A stretch of DNA of 64,000 bases from assembly GCA_017451385.1 (NCBI GenBank), contig JAFSPS010000048.1:1-64000 (forward strand), in the 5' to 3' direction. Positions 15,885 through 25,845 of this stretch are shown here, one piece after another; the first letter of the stretch is position 1, and every line of letters starts with the position of its first letter. A program made the translations under genes and the position numbers. Source of the stretch: Bacteroidales bacterium (GTDB lineage Bacteria > Bacteroidota > Bacteroidia > Bacteroidales > P3). Below the pieces are notes generated by a model, which was not told the DNA's origin, ran no database searches, and was given only the letters and a program-made list of their open reading frames with translations.

Positions 15885-18343
15885 GTTGCGCCGAGCTGTT
15901 TCTCCAGTTGTTTCTGCAGTTTCTCCATCGTTGATTCTATCTGCTTGTCTGTCAGCGTGTGGTCGGCATCTTGCAGAATGAAGGAGACGGCATACGATTT
16001 TTTCCCTTCGAGGATGCCTTTGCCCTCATACACATCAAATAGGCCAACGTGTTTCAGAATCTTTTTCTCTGTAGCGTATGCTACTTGCTCTATCTCGGCG
16101 AATGTGACTTGTTTGTCTATCACCAGTGCAAGGTCTCGTCTAACTTCGGGATATTTGGCTATCTCGTTGTATAGCACCTCGTTTGTGGGATAGTTCTTCA
16201 AGATAAGGTCCCAATCTATTTCTGCATATTGTACAGCCTGTTTGCAGTCCATGCGTTTCAGAGTCTCACGGCTGAGGGTGCCCATGCGCACTAATGTCTT
16301 TTTGCTGTCGCGGTATTGCAGGGCGATGCCTTCGGCAAAATATTTCTCTTCGGCAGGCACTATTTGCAGTCGTCCCATATTGACGCGCATACGACGCAGG
16401 ATATTCATCACATGGCTTTTGAGGTAGTAGAAGTCCGTCTCCTCGCTTTTTGTTTTCCAGCTTTCGCTGGTCTGTTTTCCTGTCATGAATATTGCCAGAC
16501 GCTGTTTTTCTGCGTATTTCTTGGTGACATCGGTCTGCTCTTCGTTGTAGTCAGGGTTAAGCTGATAGATTCTGCCAAACTCATAAATTTTTTGGTCGAG
16601 GATGCGATAGTTGATGTTGCGCACTATGACTTCCATGCCGCAGTAGAGCAAGGTCTGACGCATCACGTTGAGCTCTTTGCTCAGCGGGTTGATAATCTGT
16701 ACGCTGCGCTGAGCATCAAAGTCGGCGTTGTTCTCAAAATATTCGCTTTTGGTGAGCGAGTTGTTCATGATTTCGTTGAAGCCATTGTATGTAAGATAGT
16801 CGCTGACAGCGTTCTGCAGTTTGCGTGGATTAGGCTTCTGTCCGTAGGAGAGGCAGCTGTTTAGTCGTTCGTCGAAGGTGATGTTGTTGTAGCCGTATAT
16901 TCTCATTATTTCCTCCACAACATCACATTCACGATAAACGTCAACCTTGCATGTGGGGATACGCAGTGTCATTCCTTCTTCGTTCTCGGCTTCTATTTTT
17001 ATGTCGAGCGAAGTCAGTGCCGTGCGTATAGCCTCAATGGGTATCTCTTTGCCTATCAGGTTAAATACTCGTTGGAAGTTAATCTCCACTTTAGCACGCT
17101 CGATGGGGGTGGGGTAGATGTCGATAAGGTCGGAGGCAATCGTGGCACCAGCCAGTTCTTGCATAAGTCCTACTGCACGACGAATAGCCCACACGGTGAT
17201 GTTGGGGTCGCATCCGCGCTCGTAGCGATAGCTGGCATCGGTCTTGAGACCGTGGCGTGTGCTGGTCTTGCGAATACTTACAGGATTGAAGTAGGCACTC
17301 TCCAAGAATACTGTGGTGGTCTGTTCCGTCACGCCGCTCTTCTCGCCGCCAAAGACGCCTGCGATGCACATGCCTTCGTTCTCGTCGCATATCATTAGGT
17401 CGCGGCGGTCGAGTTTGCGTTCAATGCCGTCAAGCGTTACGAATGGAGTATCTTGCGGCAGGCAACGCACTACTACTTTCTTCCCACCAATCTTGTCGGC
17501 ATCAAAGGCGTGCATGGGCTGTCCAACCTCCATAAGGACGAAGTTAGTGATATCAACTACGTTGTTTATGGGACGTATTCCCACGGTGCGCAGTTTGTTC
17601 TGTAACCATTCTGGCGACTCTTTGACTTTGACGTTGGTGAGAGTGATGCCAGAGTAGCGAGGACAGAGGGTGGGCTCTTCAACGCATACGGTGATAGGAG
17701 CAGCGTTGACTGTTGGCAATTCGGCAACAGTGGGCCATGCTATCTTCTTGTCAAGATGTTGGCGCGTGTTGAGTGCTGCCACTACATCGCGTGCCACGCC
17801 GATATGGCTTGTCGCATCGCTTCGGTTGGCGGTGATAGCCACTTCCAGCACATAGTCCTCTTCCACATGGAAGTACTCTTTGGCAGGCATGCCAACTGGG
17901 GCATCGTCTGGCAGTACCATGATGCCGTCATGAGAGGTGCCGAGTTGCAACTCGTCTGCGGCACATAACATTCCTTCGCTCACGGCTCCACGCAGTTTGC
18001 CTTTCTTAATCTCGTAAAACTCATCGTCGGAAGTGTAAATCTTGGTGCCAATCTGAGCGCAGACTACTTTCTGTCCGGCAGCCACGTTGGGGGCTCCGCA
18101 TACTATGTCGAGCGGTCGCTCACCGCCCACATCTACAGTAGTTATATGTAGGTGGTCGCTGTTGGGGTGTGGCTCGCAAGTCAGCACCTTAGCTATCACT
18201 ACATGTTCGAGGCCACCTTTTATGGTCTCAACCTTCTCTACGCCCTCCACTTCGAGGCCGCTGAAGGTTAATAAGTCGTCTAATTCGTTGGGGGTGAGTT
18301 CTGTGTCCACATACTCACGCAGCCATTTGTATGATATTTGCAT
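15872..18343 (-). CDS. pheT: Phenylalanyl-tRNA synthetase beta subunit
   Basis: 823 residues, the usual size of the long bacterial PheT. It pairs with PheS (not in this window) as an alpha2-beta2 enzyme that charges tRNA-Phe. The N-terminal YWLREYVDT-like start is followed by the tRNA-binding EMAP-like domain (VIAKVLTCEPHPNSDHLHI), the B3/4 editing region, a B5 domain with ECDVVEEIMRIYGYNNI, a catalytic-core-like domain, and a C-terminal FDX-ACB anticodon-binding domain (YPEVRRDLALVIDKQVTF). The ATG at 18343 gives MQISYKWLREYVD, which is conserved. The 3' end lies in an octamer repeat. Confidence 0.97.
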   Translation of the reverse strand: MQISYKWLREYVDTELTPNELDDLLTFSGLEVEGVEKVETIKGGLEHVVIAKVLTCEPHPNSDHLHITTVDVGGERPLDIVCGAPNVAAGQKVVCAQIGTKIYTSDDEFYEIKKGKLRGAVSEGMLCAADELQLGTSHDGIMVLPDDAPVGMPAKEYFHVEEDYVLEVAITANRSDATSHIGVARDVVAALNTRQHLDKKIAWPTVAELPTVNAAPITVCVEEPTLCPRYSGITLTNVKVKESPEWLQNKLRTVGIRPINNVVDITNFVLMEVGQPMHAFDADKIGGKKVVVRCLPQDTPFVTLDGIERKLDRRDLMICDENEGMCIAGVFGGEKSGVTEQTTTVFLESAYFNPVSIRKTSTRHGLKTDASYRYERGCDPNITVWAIRRAVGLMQELAGATIASDLIDIYPTPIERAKVEINFQRVFNLIGKEIPIEAIRTALTSLDIKIEAENEEGMTLRIPTCKVDVYRECDVVEEIMRIYGYNNITFDERLNSCLSYGQKPNPRKLQNAVSDYLTYNGFNEIMNNSLTKSEYFENNADFDAQRSVQIINPLSKELNVMRQTLLYCGMEVIVRNINYRILDQKIYEFGRIYQLNPDYNEEQTDVTKKYAEKQRLAIFMTGKQTSESWKTKSEETDFYYLKSHVMNILRRMRVNMGRLQIVPAEEKYFAEGIALQYRDSKKTLVRMGTLSRETLKRMDCKQAVQYAEIDWDLILKNYPTNEVLYNEIAKYPEVRRDLALVIDKQVTFAEIEQVAYATEKKILKHVGLFDVYEGKGILEGKKSYAVSFILQDADHTLTDKQIESTMEKLQKQLEKQLGATIRQ

Positions 18344-18455
18344 ATAAGTAGAGAATTGTTATTAGCGAATATTAAATTGTATTTAAGGTCAATATCATAA
18401 GAGTGATGATGTTTTGGTAATCAATTATGATAAGACTATGACTATTGTGCTTAAA

Positions 18456-19943
18456 TTATTTTTGTTTGAGTTCGTAAAGTTTATATTGTTGTGTTGGTAG
18501 CTCAATCTCGTGGTATATGGTGTCGAGGCCCGTGCCTTGCAGCATCTCTTGTTCTGGAACCAATAGATGCCTAAGCTGGTGCTGCTGGTCATTGGCATCG
18601 AGTGATACACGGTAGTCGCGATAATAGTAGCCGTGGAGTGATGGGGCGTCATACATGGTGGGAGGCAAAGCAACACGTTCGCCGTTGTTCAGTCTGGTGC
18701 TAATAATCTTGGCGTCATTTTGCAGTGTTGCATCGCGGTCGGGTTTCCCATAGTTGATGGACTGAAAACCACAAGCGGCACCGATAAGGAACGTTGAGAC
18801 GCAAAAGATGACGATATGTCCTCTACGTGTTGAACCACGTCGCATAAGTGTCGTGATGGAAGGGTTGACTGTGGCCGCTATGACGGTAGCGAAGAAGGGA
18901 TAGACGGTAAGGATGTAGAAACTGCGTTGCTTTAGGCTTATCATGATGGGGATTACGCCGAAGAGTGTCAGCAGAAACAGTGTGTTGATGAGCTTCTTGT
19001 CGCATAGTTGGTAGGATAGTCCTTTGCCCTTATAACTTGCTATCCAACGGTTGAGCAGCAACAATGCAAAGATTATCCATACAAGTGATGTGCGTTCTAC
19101 AAAAGCCTGCAAGATGTAGCTACGGTTCTCGACGAGGGCATACTGTATGCCATTTACCACTTGTCCATTATAATAGGTAGTCAGGTAGTCTCTTGCATCA
19201 TCGTTAAAAACAAGTATGAGAGCTATAGGCACTATCATGCCGAGAGCTATGTAGGCAGAGTCTGCTATGGCGCGCAACAGACGGTTGTACCAGCGTGTCT
19301 GATATTCAGCTCCGTAGCCTGAGGAGGCTAAGAGAAGTGGGAATACGAGCGGATACAGCCCTGTGAACCCTTTGACAAAGAAGGCCGCAGACAGCAATAT
19401 GCCGGCGACGAAGAGGTCGATGACGTGGCTGGACAAAAGGCGTGCGTTGTAAGCACGCAGCGTCATTAGCACGGACCCCAGCACCAGCGGTGCCATTGAT
19501 ACTTCGAGCAGATTGCTGTAGCTGGTGCGTGCTACGCCTATGGTGAGCACCCAAAGCAGCAAGGGCAACCATGCGTTGCGCAGAGAGCCGCTGACATATT
19601 GCCAAAGCCGCACAATGAGCAGCCCTGTTATGGAGAACATCAGAAGCGAGTAGAGGCGGCAGACCCATAGGCCATTGCCTAACAGTCGGTGGAAAAGGCT
19701 CAGCAGGAAAATGGCGAGAGTAGGGTGTTCGTGGAAGTCGTTGAGATAGGTCTCTGTGCATACGGGATGCCATAGGGAGCCGATGCCGTCGGCCATATTT
19801 TGAGCTATACAGTCGTAGATGAGACCGTCAGCGAACATGCCAGTGGCAAGCAATCCTTTGCCGGCGAGGAAAAGGAAAAGCGTGAGGGTCAGCGTGTAGA
19901 ACGGCCATGCGTTCAATGGTATTCTTTTCTTGCTGTGTTCCAC
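18456..19943 (-). CDS. Membrane glycosyltransferase, GT39/ArnT-like (GT-C fold)
   Basis: A 495-residue inner-membrane protein with about ten hydrophobic segments. After the first one comes a periplasmic loop with acidic residues (FADGLIYDCIAQNMADG) and the HEHPTLAIFLLSLF motif, as in ArnT/PMT-type enzymes that use polyprenyl-phosphate sugars as donors. A soluble C-terminal part of about 100 residues follows the last membrane helix. Acceptor and sugar are unknown; in this group lipid A, O-glycans and proteins are all possible. It stands between pheT and glnS, both leftward, with 112- and 133-base gaps, so it may have its own promoter. Confidence 0.8.
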   Translation of the reverse strand: MEHSKKRIPLNAWPFYTLTLTLFLFLAGKGLLATGMFADGLIYDCIAQNMADGIGSLWHPVCTETYLNDFHEHPTLAIFLLSLFHRLLGNGLWVCRLYSLLMFSITGLLIVRLWQYVSGSLRNAWLPLLLWVLTIGVARTSYSNLLEVSMAPLVLGSVLMTLRAYNARLLSSHVIDLFVAGILLSAAFFVKGFTGLYPLVFPLLLASSGYGAEYQTRWYNRLLRAIADSAYIALGMIVPIALILVFNDDARDYLTTYYNGQVVNGIQYALVENRSYILQAFVERTSLVWIIFALLLLNRWIASYKGKGLSYQLCDKKLINTLFLLTLFGVIPIMISLKQRSFYILTVYPFFATVIAATVNPSITTLMRRGSTRRGHIVIFCVSTFLIGAACGFQSINYGKPDRDATLQNDAKIISTRLNNGERVALPPTMYDAPSLHGYYYRDYRVSLDANDQQHQLRHLLVPEQEMLQGTGLDTIYHEIELPTQQYKLYELKQK

Positions 19944-20076
19944 GATTATATGCTTTTGTTGTTTACCTTTTGGTTGAATTGTTCATGCTTCAACTAATGT
20001 GGTGTTTCCCACGACGAGAATATGCCGCCCTGCTTTACATTCGTTTATTGCAACTGTTTGGCATGAGGTCTCCTCC

Positions 20077-21789
20077 TCACACTTTGAAACTGTCCTTCAG
20101 AGTGCAGCTGCGATTGAAAACGAGGTGGTCGCTGCTGCTGTCGGGGTCGGTGCAGAAGTAGCCCATGCGTTCAAACTGGTAGCGTACAGGAGCTTTTACG
20201 CCGTTTTCTATTATGCTCGTGGTGGCGTCAGCCAATGCTGGTTCTAATTTGCAACCCTTTAATACCTGTAGCGAGTTGGGGTTGAGGTTGTCGAGGAATG
20301 TTTTGCCTTCTGGAGCTTCGTCGGGTGTTTCGTTGGCGAATAGGCGGTCGAATAGACGCACTTCGGCATCTATGGCATGTTGTGCGCTGACCCAGTGTAT
20401 AGTGCCTTTCACCTTGCGTCCGTCGGGAGCGTCGCCGCCGCGTGTGGCAGGGTCGTATGTGCAATGGATGCAGGTGATGTTGCCCTCGCTATCTTTTTCA
20501 ACGCTCTGAGCTTTGACGAAGTAGGCGTAGCGAAGGCGCACCTCTTGTCCTATCGTCATGCGGAAATATTTTTTAGGAGCGTCTTCCATGAAGTCTTCGC
20601 GCTCAATGTAAAGCTCGCGCGAGAAAGGCACTTCGCGTGTGCCGTCGTTGGCGTTCTCGGGATTGTTGATAGCCGTAAGCATCTCGCTCTGGCCTTCGGG
20701 ATAGTTGTCGATAACCACACGCACAGGGTTGAGAACTGCCATGCGGCGTTGAGCCACTTTGTTCAGGTGTTCGCGCAGGCTGAATTCGAGTAGCGAGTAG
20801 TCTATCACGTTGTCGCGTTTAGCTACGCCGATGCGTTCGCAGAAGTTGCGAATACTCTCTGGCGTATAGCCGCGGCGGCGGAATCCACAGATGGTTGGCA
20901 TACGCGGGTCGTCCCATCCGCTGACATAGCCCTCTTTGACCAGTTGCAGCAGCTTGCGCTTGCTCATGACGGTGTAGTTGATGTTGAGGCGAGCAAACTC
21001 GTGCTGGTGGCTGGGGTAGATGTCCAACTGCTGGATGAACCAGTCGTAGAGCGGACGGTGTATGTCGAACTCCAACGTGCAGATGCTGTGTGTGATATGC
21101 TCTATGGAGTCGCTCTGGCCGTGCGCATAGTCATACATGGGGTATATGCACCAGCGGTTGCCTGTGCGGTGATGGGGCGTGTGCAGTATGCGGTACATGA
21201 TGGGGTCGCGCATTTGCATGTTGGGGTGTGCCATGTCTATCTTGGCACGCAAGACGCGGCTACCGTCTTCAAATTCGCCATTCTTCATACGCTCGAAGAG
21301 GTCGAGGTTCTCTGCCACGGAGCGATTGCGCCAGGGACTTGGCTTGCCGGGTTCTGTCACTGTGCCTCGGTTGGCGCGAATCTCGTCGAGGGACTGGTCA
21401 TCAACGTATGCCAGCCCGCGCTCTATCAGTTGGCAAGCCCATTTGTAGAGTTGCTCGAAATAGTCAGACGCATAGTGCAGTTCTGCCCAGTCGAAGCCCA
21501 ACCAATGTATGTCGTCTTGTATTGCATCCACATATTCGGTGTCCTCTTTTACGGGGTTGGTGTCGTCAAAACGCAGGTTGGTTTTTCCGCCGTATTTTTT
21601 TGCAAGGCCGAAATTGAGGCATATTGATTTGGCGTGTCCAATGTGAAGATATCCATTAGGCTCTGGCGGAAAGCGCGTCTGCACAGCAGCGCAACGACCG
21701 CTGGCGAGGTCGTTTTCGATTATCTCTTCCAAGAAGTTCAACTGTCTGTCTGTAGTAGTGTTTTTTGAGTCAACCGTCTGGCTTTCCAT
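20077..21789 (-). CDS. glnS: Glutaminyl-tRNA synthetase
   Basis: A 570-residue class Ic synthetase that charges tRNA-Gln directly. The HIGH-type motif is in [16 protein letters not shown] and the KMSKS-equivalent is VMSKRKLL. The Rossmann domain holds [18 protein letters not shown], and the C-terminal half has the two beta-barrel anticodon-binding domains typical of GlnS ([11 protein letters not shown]...). The N-terminus before the catalytic domain is short. Having GlnS suggests that Gln-tRNA need not be made only by the amidotransferase route. It is divergent from mutS2, with about 205 bases between their starts. Confidence 0.97.
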   Translation of the reverse strand: MESQTVDSKNTTTDRQLNFLEEIIENDLASGRCAAVQTRFPPEPNGYLHIGHAKSICLNFGLAKKYGGKTNLRFDDTNPVKEDTEYVDAIQDDIHWLGFDWAELHYASDYFEQLYKWACQLIERGLAYVDDQSLDEIRANRGTVTEPGKPSPWRNRSVAENLDLFERMKNGEFEDGSRVLRAKIDMAHPNMQMRDPIMYRILHTPHHRTGNRWCIYPMYDYAHGQSDSIEHITHSICTLEFDIHRPLYDWFIQQLDIYPSHQHEFARLNINYTVMSKRKLLQLVKEGYVSGWDDPRMPTICGFRRRGYTPESIRNFCERIGVAKRDNVIDYSLLEFSLREHLNKVAQRRMAVLNPVRVVIDNYPEGQSEMLTAINNPENANDGTREVPFSRELYIEREDFMEDAPKKYFRMTIGQEVRLRYAYFVKAQSVEKDSEGNITCIHCTYDPATRGGDAPDGRKVKGTIHWVSAQHAIDAEVRLFDRLFANETPDEAPEGKTFLDNLNPNSLQVLKGCKLEPALADATTSIIENGVKAPVRYQFERMGYFCTDPDSSSDHLVFNRSCTLKDSFKV

Positions 21790-21833
21790 AGTTTGTGTAT
21801 ATTTTTATTATTATTTCTTTTTGTTTTAACTTA

Positions 21834-21841
21834 CAAAAATA
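21834..21841 (-). promoter_or_regulatory. Probable -7 element for glnS
   Basis: On the minus strand TATTTTTG matches the Bacteroidota -7 consensus TAnnTTTG, about 45 bases upstream of the glnS ATG. No clear -33 TTTG was found at the expected distance. Confidence 0.4.
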
Positions 21842-21958
21842 GCATTTTTTCTCCAATCTCATTTTGTTTTTGTATGCAAGTGCTGGCTCTGTTACAAAAA
21901 GAGTTTTTCATATTGGATAAATTTCATCATATCCGTAATCCATATAGTGTGTTTTTCG

Positions 21959-21966
21959 TACTTTTG
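21959..21966 (+). promoter_or_regulatory. Probable -7 element for mutS2
   Basis: TACTTTTG matches TAnnTTTG exactly and is followed by CAC, 28 bases before the chosen mutS2 ATG at 21995. This argues against the longer open frame starting at 21947, whose ATG lies upstream of the element. No clear -33 box was found. Confidence 0.5.
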
Positions 21967-21994
21967 CACGACTTTTTTTACTACAACAACGCCT

Positions 21995-24469
21995 ATGCAG
22001 AATACATTAGAGCAGAAGATTGGTTTTGACCGTCTCAGGGACATGGTCGAAGAGCAGTGTAGCAACAGACTCTCGAAACGTATGTGCGATGAGATGACGT
22101 TCACCGATGATTATTCCGACTTGATGCATCTTCTTAGACAGACGTCGGAGATGCGTCGTATCGTAATGTTTGCCACCTCGTTCCCTTCGCAGGATTTTTT
22201 TGACTTGTCAGAGGCTCTTGCCCCTTTACGGATTGACAATACTGCTATCCAGCAGCAAGACCTCTTCGCTATGCGCTGTTCTCTTCATACGTTGTTCGCC
22301 TGTCTTGATTTTCTACTGCCTGCAGAGGGGGAGGAGGCTGAATACCCCGAACTTGCCCTCTTGGCAAATCAAGTAGTTATTGACAGACAGCTGCTTCGGA
22401 ATATCTGCAAGATTGTTGATGAGCGTGGCGAGATATATGACGACGCTTCGCCCGAACTGTTCGACGTGCGACAGCAGATGCAGAGAAAGCGTGCCAATGT
22501 GGATATCTATCTCAAGAGGGCTCTCTCTCGTGCTAAGCAAGAGGGCTGGGCTCCCGAAAATGCCGAACCGACCATCCGCAACGGACGCATGGTTATCCCC
22601 ATGCTCGATACGCATCGTCGCAAGATGAAAGGTCTCATCCACGATGAGTCGGCTACGCGCCAGACGGCATATCTTGAACCTGCCGAGGTGGTGGAGCTCA
22701 ACAACGACTTGCGCGAACTCGAATTTGCTGAGCATCGTGAGATATTGCGTATCCTCATGCGTTTCTCCGACAGCCTTCGTCCTCAGCTCCCGCAGCTGAT
22801 GGATGCCTATTGGTTTTTGGCCCGTATTGATTTCATCCGTGCCAAAGCACGCGTGGCCCTAACCTTGAACGCCGATATGCCAATCGTTGTTGAGAATTCA
22901 AAGATAGAATGGTTTGATGCTCGCCATCCGTTGCTCTATCTGCAACGCCTTGCCGATGGCGGTCGCCAACAGTCTGTGGTACCTTTCGACATGCGTCTTG
23001 ACACTGCGCAACGTATTCTGATTATCTCTGGCCCTAATGCTGGTGGCAAGTCTGTCTGTCTCAAGGCGGTAGGGCTTATACAATACATGTTGCAGTGTGG
23101 CATGCTGGTGCCTTGTCGAGCCACCTCTGAGTTCGGATTGTTCCATCATCTGTCTATTGATATAGGCGACCAGCAGTCTATCGACGACGACCTCAGCACC
23201 TATACGTCGCATTTGCGCAATATGCGTCAGCTGTTGAAGGAGGCTGATTCCTCCACGCTGTTCCTGCTTGACGAGTTGGGCGGTGGCACCGAACCGCGGT
23301 CGGGATGTGCCATAGCCGAAGCTATCCTTGACGAGCTCGACAGCCGTGGCTCTTTCGGCGTGGTGACGACTCATTTTGCCGACCTTAAACTGTTGGCTGA
23401 CAGCCATCCTGCTATCGTCAATGCTGCAATGCTGTTCGACACCGACCTCATGCGACCGCTTTATCGGCTGTCAATAGGGCAGCCGGGTTCGTCCTTCGCT
23501 TTTGAGATTGCTGCCAGCGTAGGTATTCCGCAGGCTATATTGAACAAGGCTACGCAGAAAGTGGGACACACCATGCTGAATTTTGAGCACCAGCTGCAGC
23601 AACTTGAGTTTGACAAGCAGCGCGTTGCAGAGCAGCAGGCGCGCCTTGAGGCATCCGATGCGTTTCTTGCCGAAGTGATATCCAAATATCAGGCACTTAG
23701 TGACGACCTCCAGCTTCGCCGTCATGACATAATCAGCGAGGCACGCCAAGAGGCGCGTCATATCCTATCTGAAGCAAACCGCTCTGTGGAACAGACTATC
23801 AGCGAGATAAAAAATGCTCAAGCAGAAAAGGAACGTACCGCAGAAGCCCGACGCAGGATGGCTGTTTTAGACCAGCAGATTAGTGAAAAACAGCAGAAGG
23901 ACGAAGCCTCAATGAGCGAAGTACGCCAACGTTCTGTTACTCGTCCTCGGCGTAAGGGAGAGAAGGTGTTGCCTGTTCGCAACGATGAGCCGGCTGTTCC
24001 TATAGCTGTCGGTACGATAGTCCGTATTGATGGTCAAGATACGTTTGGCGAGGTCGTTTCCATCAAAGGCAATAAGGCCGTTGTGGAGAGTAATAGCTTG
24101 CGCCTTACTATTGCCCTCGACCGTCTTACGGGTACCGCGCGTCAGCATCTACCTGTAGATAATTCTGCTCAACGCAATAGCCGTTACCAGTCTATTTTTA
24201 ATGACATCAACGAGAAACGAAAACATTTTAATCCGACACTTGATTTGCGTGGGCAGCGTGTTGAAGAGGCTATGACGGAGTTGCAACGTTTCTTCGATGA
24301 TGCGCTGCTGCTTGGTGAGAAGCAGCTACGCATCCTTCATGGTAAGGGTTATGGCATTCTAAAACAGGCGATACGGGAGTGGCTACAGTCCAATAGAGAT
24401 GTCGCATCGTTTGCATCGGAACGCGTCGAACTCGGCGGCGACGGCATTACGGTCGTAAACCTAAAATGA
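21995..24469 (+). CDS. mutS2: MutS2 family ATPase/endonuclease with Smr domain
   Basis: 824 residues from the ATG at 21995. MutS2 lacks the mismatch-recognition domain of MutS. In other bacteria it suppresses homologous recombination or acts on collided ribosomes. It has core helical domains (about 1-330), an ATPase with Walker A GPNAGGKS (346-353), Walker B LLDELGGGTEPRSG, and STHFADLK-like GVVTTHFADLK. A long charged coiled coil (about 510-640) follows, then a basic linker and the C-terminal Smr nuclease domain with LDLRGQRVEEA and ILHGKGYGILKQAIREWL. The order and length are those of a complete family member. Confidence 0.95.
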   Translation: MQNTLEQKIGFDRLRDMVEEQCSNRLSKRMCDEMTFTDDYSDLMHLLRQTSEMRRIVMFATSFPSQDFFDLSEALAPLRIDNTAIQQQDLFAMRCSLHTLFACLDFLLPAEGEEAEYPELALLANQVVIDRQLLRNICKIVDERGEIYDDASPELFDVRQQMQRKRANVDIYLKRALSRAKQEGWAPENAEPTIRNGRMVIPMLDTHRRKMKGLIHDESATRQTAYLEPAEVVELNNDLRELEFAEHREILRILMRFSDSLRPQLPQLMDAYWFLARIDFIRAKARVALTLNADMPIVVENSKIEWFDARHPLLYLQRLADGGRQQSVVPFDMRLDTAQRILIISGPNAGGKSVCLKAVGLIQYMLQCGMLVPCRATSEFGLFHHLSIDIGDQQSIDDDLSTYTSHLRNMRQLLKEADSSTLFLLDELGGGTEPRSGCAIAEAILDELDSRGSFGVVTTHFADLKLLADSHPAIVNAAMLFDTDLMRPLYRLSIGQPGSSFAFEIAASVGIPQAILNKATQKVGHTMLNFEHQLQQLEFDKQRVAEQQARLEASDAFLAEVISKYQALSDDLQLRRHDIISEARQEARHILSEANRSVEQTISEIKNAQAEKERTAEARRRMAVLDQQISEKQQKDEASMSEVRQRSVTRPRRKGEKVLPVRNDEPAVPIAVGTIVRIDGQDTFGEVVSIKGNKAVVESNSLRLTIALDRLTGTARQHLPVDNSAQRNSRYQSIFNDINEKRKHFNPTLDLRGQRVEEAMTELQRFFDDALLLGEKQLRILHGKGYGILKQAIREWLQSNRDVASFASERVELGGDGITVVNLK

Positions 24470-24471
24470 TT

Positions 24472-24502
24472 TTTGTAATAGTGTGTAAAAATTGTATTTT
24501 TG
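24472..24502 (+). promoter_or_regulatory. Bacteroidota-type promoter for the 24575 lipoprotein gene
   Basis: The -33 TTTG (24472-24475) and -7 TATTTTTG (24495-24502) are 19 bases apart, the standard spacing. The element starts right at the mutS2 stop codon, so the lipoprotein gene has its own promoter with a leader of about 65 bases. Confidence 0.7.
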
Positions 24503-24574
24503 CAAAATAATTCACTTAAATGATAGTCAATCTAAAAAGTATTTATTGAAGCATTAAAAACTAAAACTATTGTT

Positions 24575-25726
24575 ATGAATGCAATTAAATTACTCTTGGT
24601 GGCATTTCTAACTATTGGCACCATTGCCGTTACGGGATGCACCGAAAAAGACAACGAGAAACCCGCACAGACTGAGAACAATGAGAACGGTGGCGAGAAC
24701 GGCGGTGAAAATGGAGGAGAGAATGGCGGTGAAAACGGAGGAGAAAATGGTGGAGAGAACGGGGGTGAGACTGGCGAGGAGAACAGCACCGTTGATATTC
24801 CTGAACCAGGTTCTGTTGAAGCTTTCGAGGGCGCTTTGAACGGTTTGTTCTCTGTCTCGGCAACCTCGCAGGTGCGTTTCTCGCAGGGCAACTTGCAGTG
24901 GAGCGCCGCTGGCACACACGAGTGTGCTGATGGTTCGACGCAGAATGGCACTTGGCGTTTTGCCGAGCATCAGTGGGACACCGTCGGGCGTGTATCCAAC
25001 AATAAGATAGCATCCAACTATGAGGGTTGGATAGACCTATTCTGCTATGCCACATCTGGTTGGAGCGGTAGCGGCGCATCCGAGTATATGCCGTACAGCA
25101 TCTACTGGAACCGCGAATACTATCTTTACACCCAAGACCTCACGGGCGAATACGCCTACGCCGACTGGGGCGTTTACAATGCTATCTCCAACGGCGGCAA
25201 CCTTCCCAACCGCTGGCGCACATTGTCCAAAGACGAGTGGAATTATCTTTTAGGGGAGCGTCATTGCAGCACTGTGGGCGGTGTGGCAGATGCTCGTTAT
25301 TGTAGCGCGCTCGTTTGTGGCATGGCGGGAGTAATTCTTTTCCCCGACTACTATCAACATCCTGCTACGGTTGCCACACCTAAATATTTCAATACCACCT
25401 ACATCCAAGGCATGGACGATGGCATCACCATTAATGCGGTCAACGAAGAATTGCCCGATGGTGCCCGATACGATGGCGATGCATGGGCAGCCATGGAAGC
25501 CGCCGGCGCAGTGTTCCTTCCTTATGGTGGCTGCCGTTTGCACGACGAGAACAACCGTACCGGCGGAGTAGGATATAGCGGTTGGTATTGGACATCGTCT
25601 CACTTCGAGGTTTTAGAGCAGGGTGCCGCATATAGTGTTTGGCTCTCTGGCTCTCAAATCCAAGTCATTCATGCCGGCATGGAGATTACAAGCCGTGGCT
25701 GCAGTGTCCGCCTCGTGCTGAAATAA
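24575..25726 (+). CDS. Lipoprotein with NGGE repeat linker and FISUMP-like domain
   Basis: A 383-residue exported lipoprotein. The signal peptide ends in a lipobox with Cys22 (AVTGC). Residues 37-66 are a flexible run of NGGE tetrapeptides, then a TGEEN stretch. The remaining 300 residues begin FSVSATSQVRFSQGNLQW and end RGCSVRLVLK. They contain WRTLSKDEWNYLL and YWTSSHFE, the pattern of the Fibrobacter succinogenes major paralogous (FISUMP) domain common in Bacteroidota surface proteins. Function is unknown; outer-membrane surface exposure is likely. It has its own promoter and a strong terminator. Confidence 0.85.
   Translation: MNAIKLLLVAFLTIGTIAVTGCTEKDNEKPAQTENNENGGENGGENGGENGGENGGENGGENGGETGEENSTVDIPEPGSVEAFEGALNGLFSVSATSQVRFSQGNLQWSAAGTHECADGSTQNGTWRFAEHQWDTVGRVSNNKIASNYEGWIDLFCYATSGWSGSGASEYMPYSIYWNREYYLYTQDLTGEYAYADWGVYNAISNGGNLPNRWRTLSKDEWNYLLGERHCSTVGGVADARYCSALVCGMAGVILFPDYYQHPATVATPKYFNTTYIQGMDDGITINAVNEELPDGARYDGDAWAAMEAAGAVFLPYGGCRLHDENNRTGGVGYSGWYWTSSHFEVLEQGAAYSVWLSGSQIQVIHAGMEITSRGCSVRLVLK
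24685..24770 (+). repeat. 12-bp tandem repeats encoding NGGE units
   Basis: About seven in-frame units of the type GAGAACGGTGGC/GAAAATGGAGGA encode the Gly-Glu-Asn linker. They vary at third positions, so they are older than a fresh slippage event. Copy-number changes would only lengthen or shorten the spacer. Confidence 0.85.
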
Positions 25727-25760
25727 TGTACGACATCATCGCATTAATAGCGAATAAATA

Positions 25761-25796
25761 AAAAGAAAACCTCATCAGTGATGAGGTTTTCTTTTT
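25761..25796. terminator. Strong bidirectional intrinsic terminator
   Basis: A long perfect hairpin: AAAAGAAAACCTCATC, loop AGTG, then ATGAGGTTTTCTTTT. The T-rich right arm ends the lipoprotein transcript, and the matching A-rich left arm can serve the leftward GIY-YIG gene. Confidence 0.9.
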
Positions 25797-25845
25797 GCAA
25801 ATAATTGAAAGAGAATGACGGAACGAAGTTAATGATGGCGGATTG

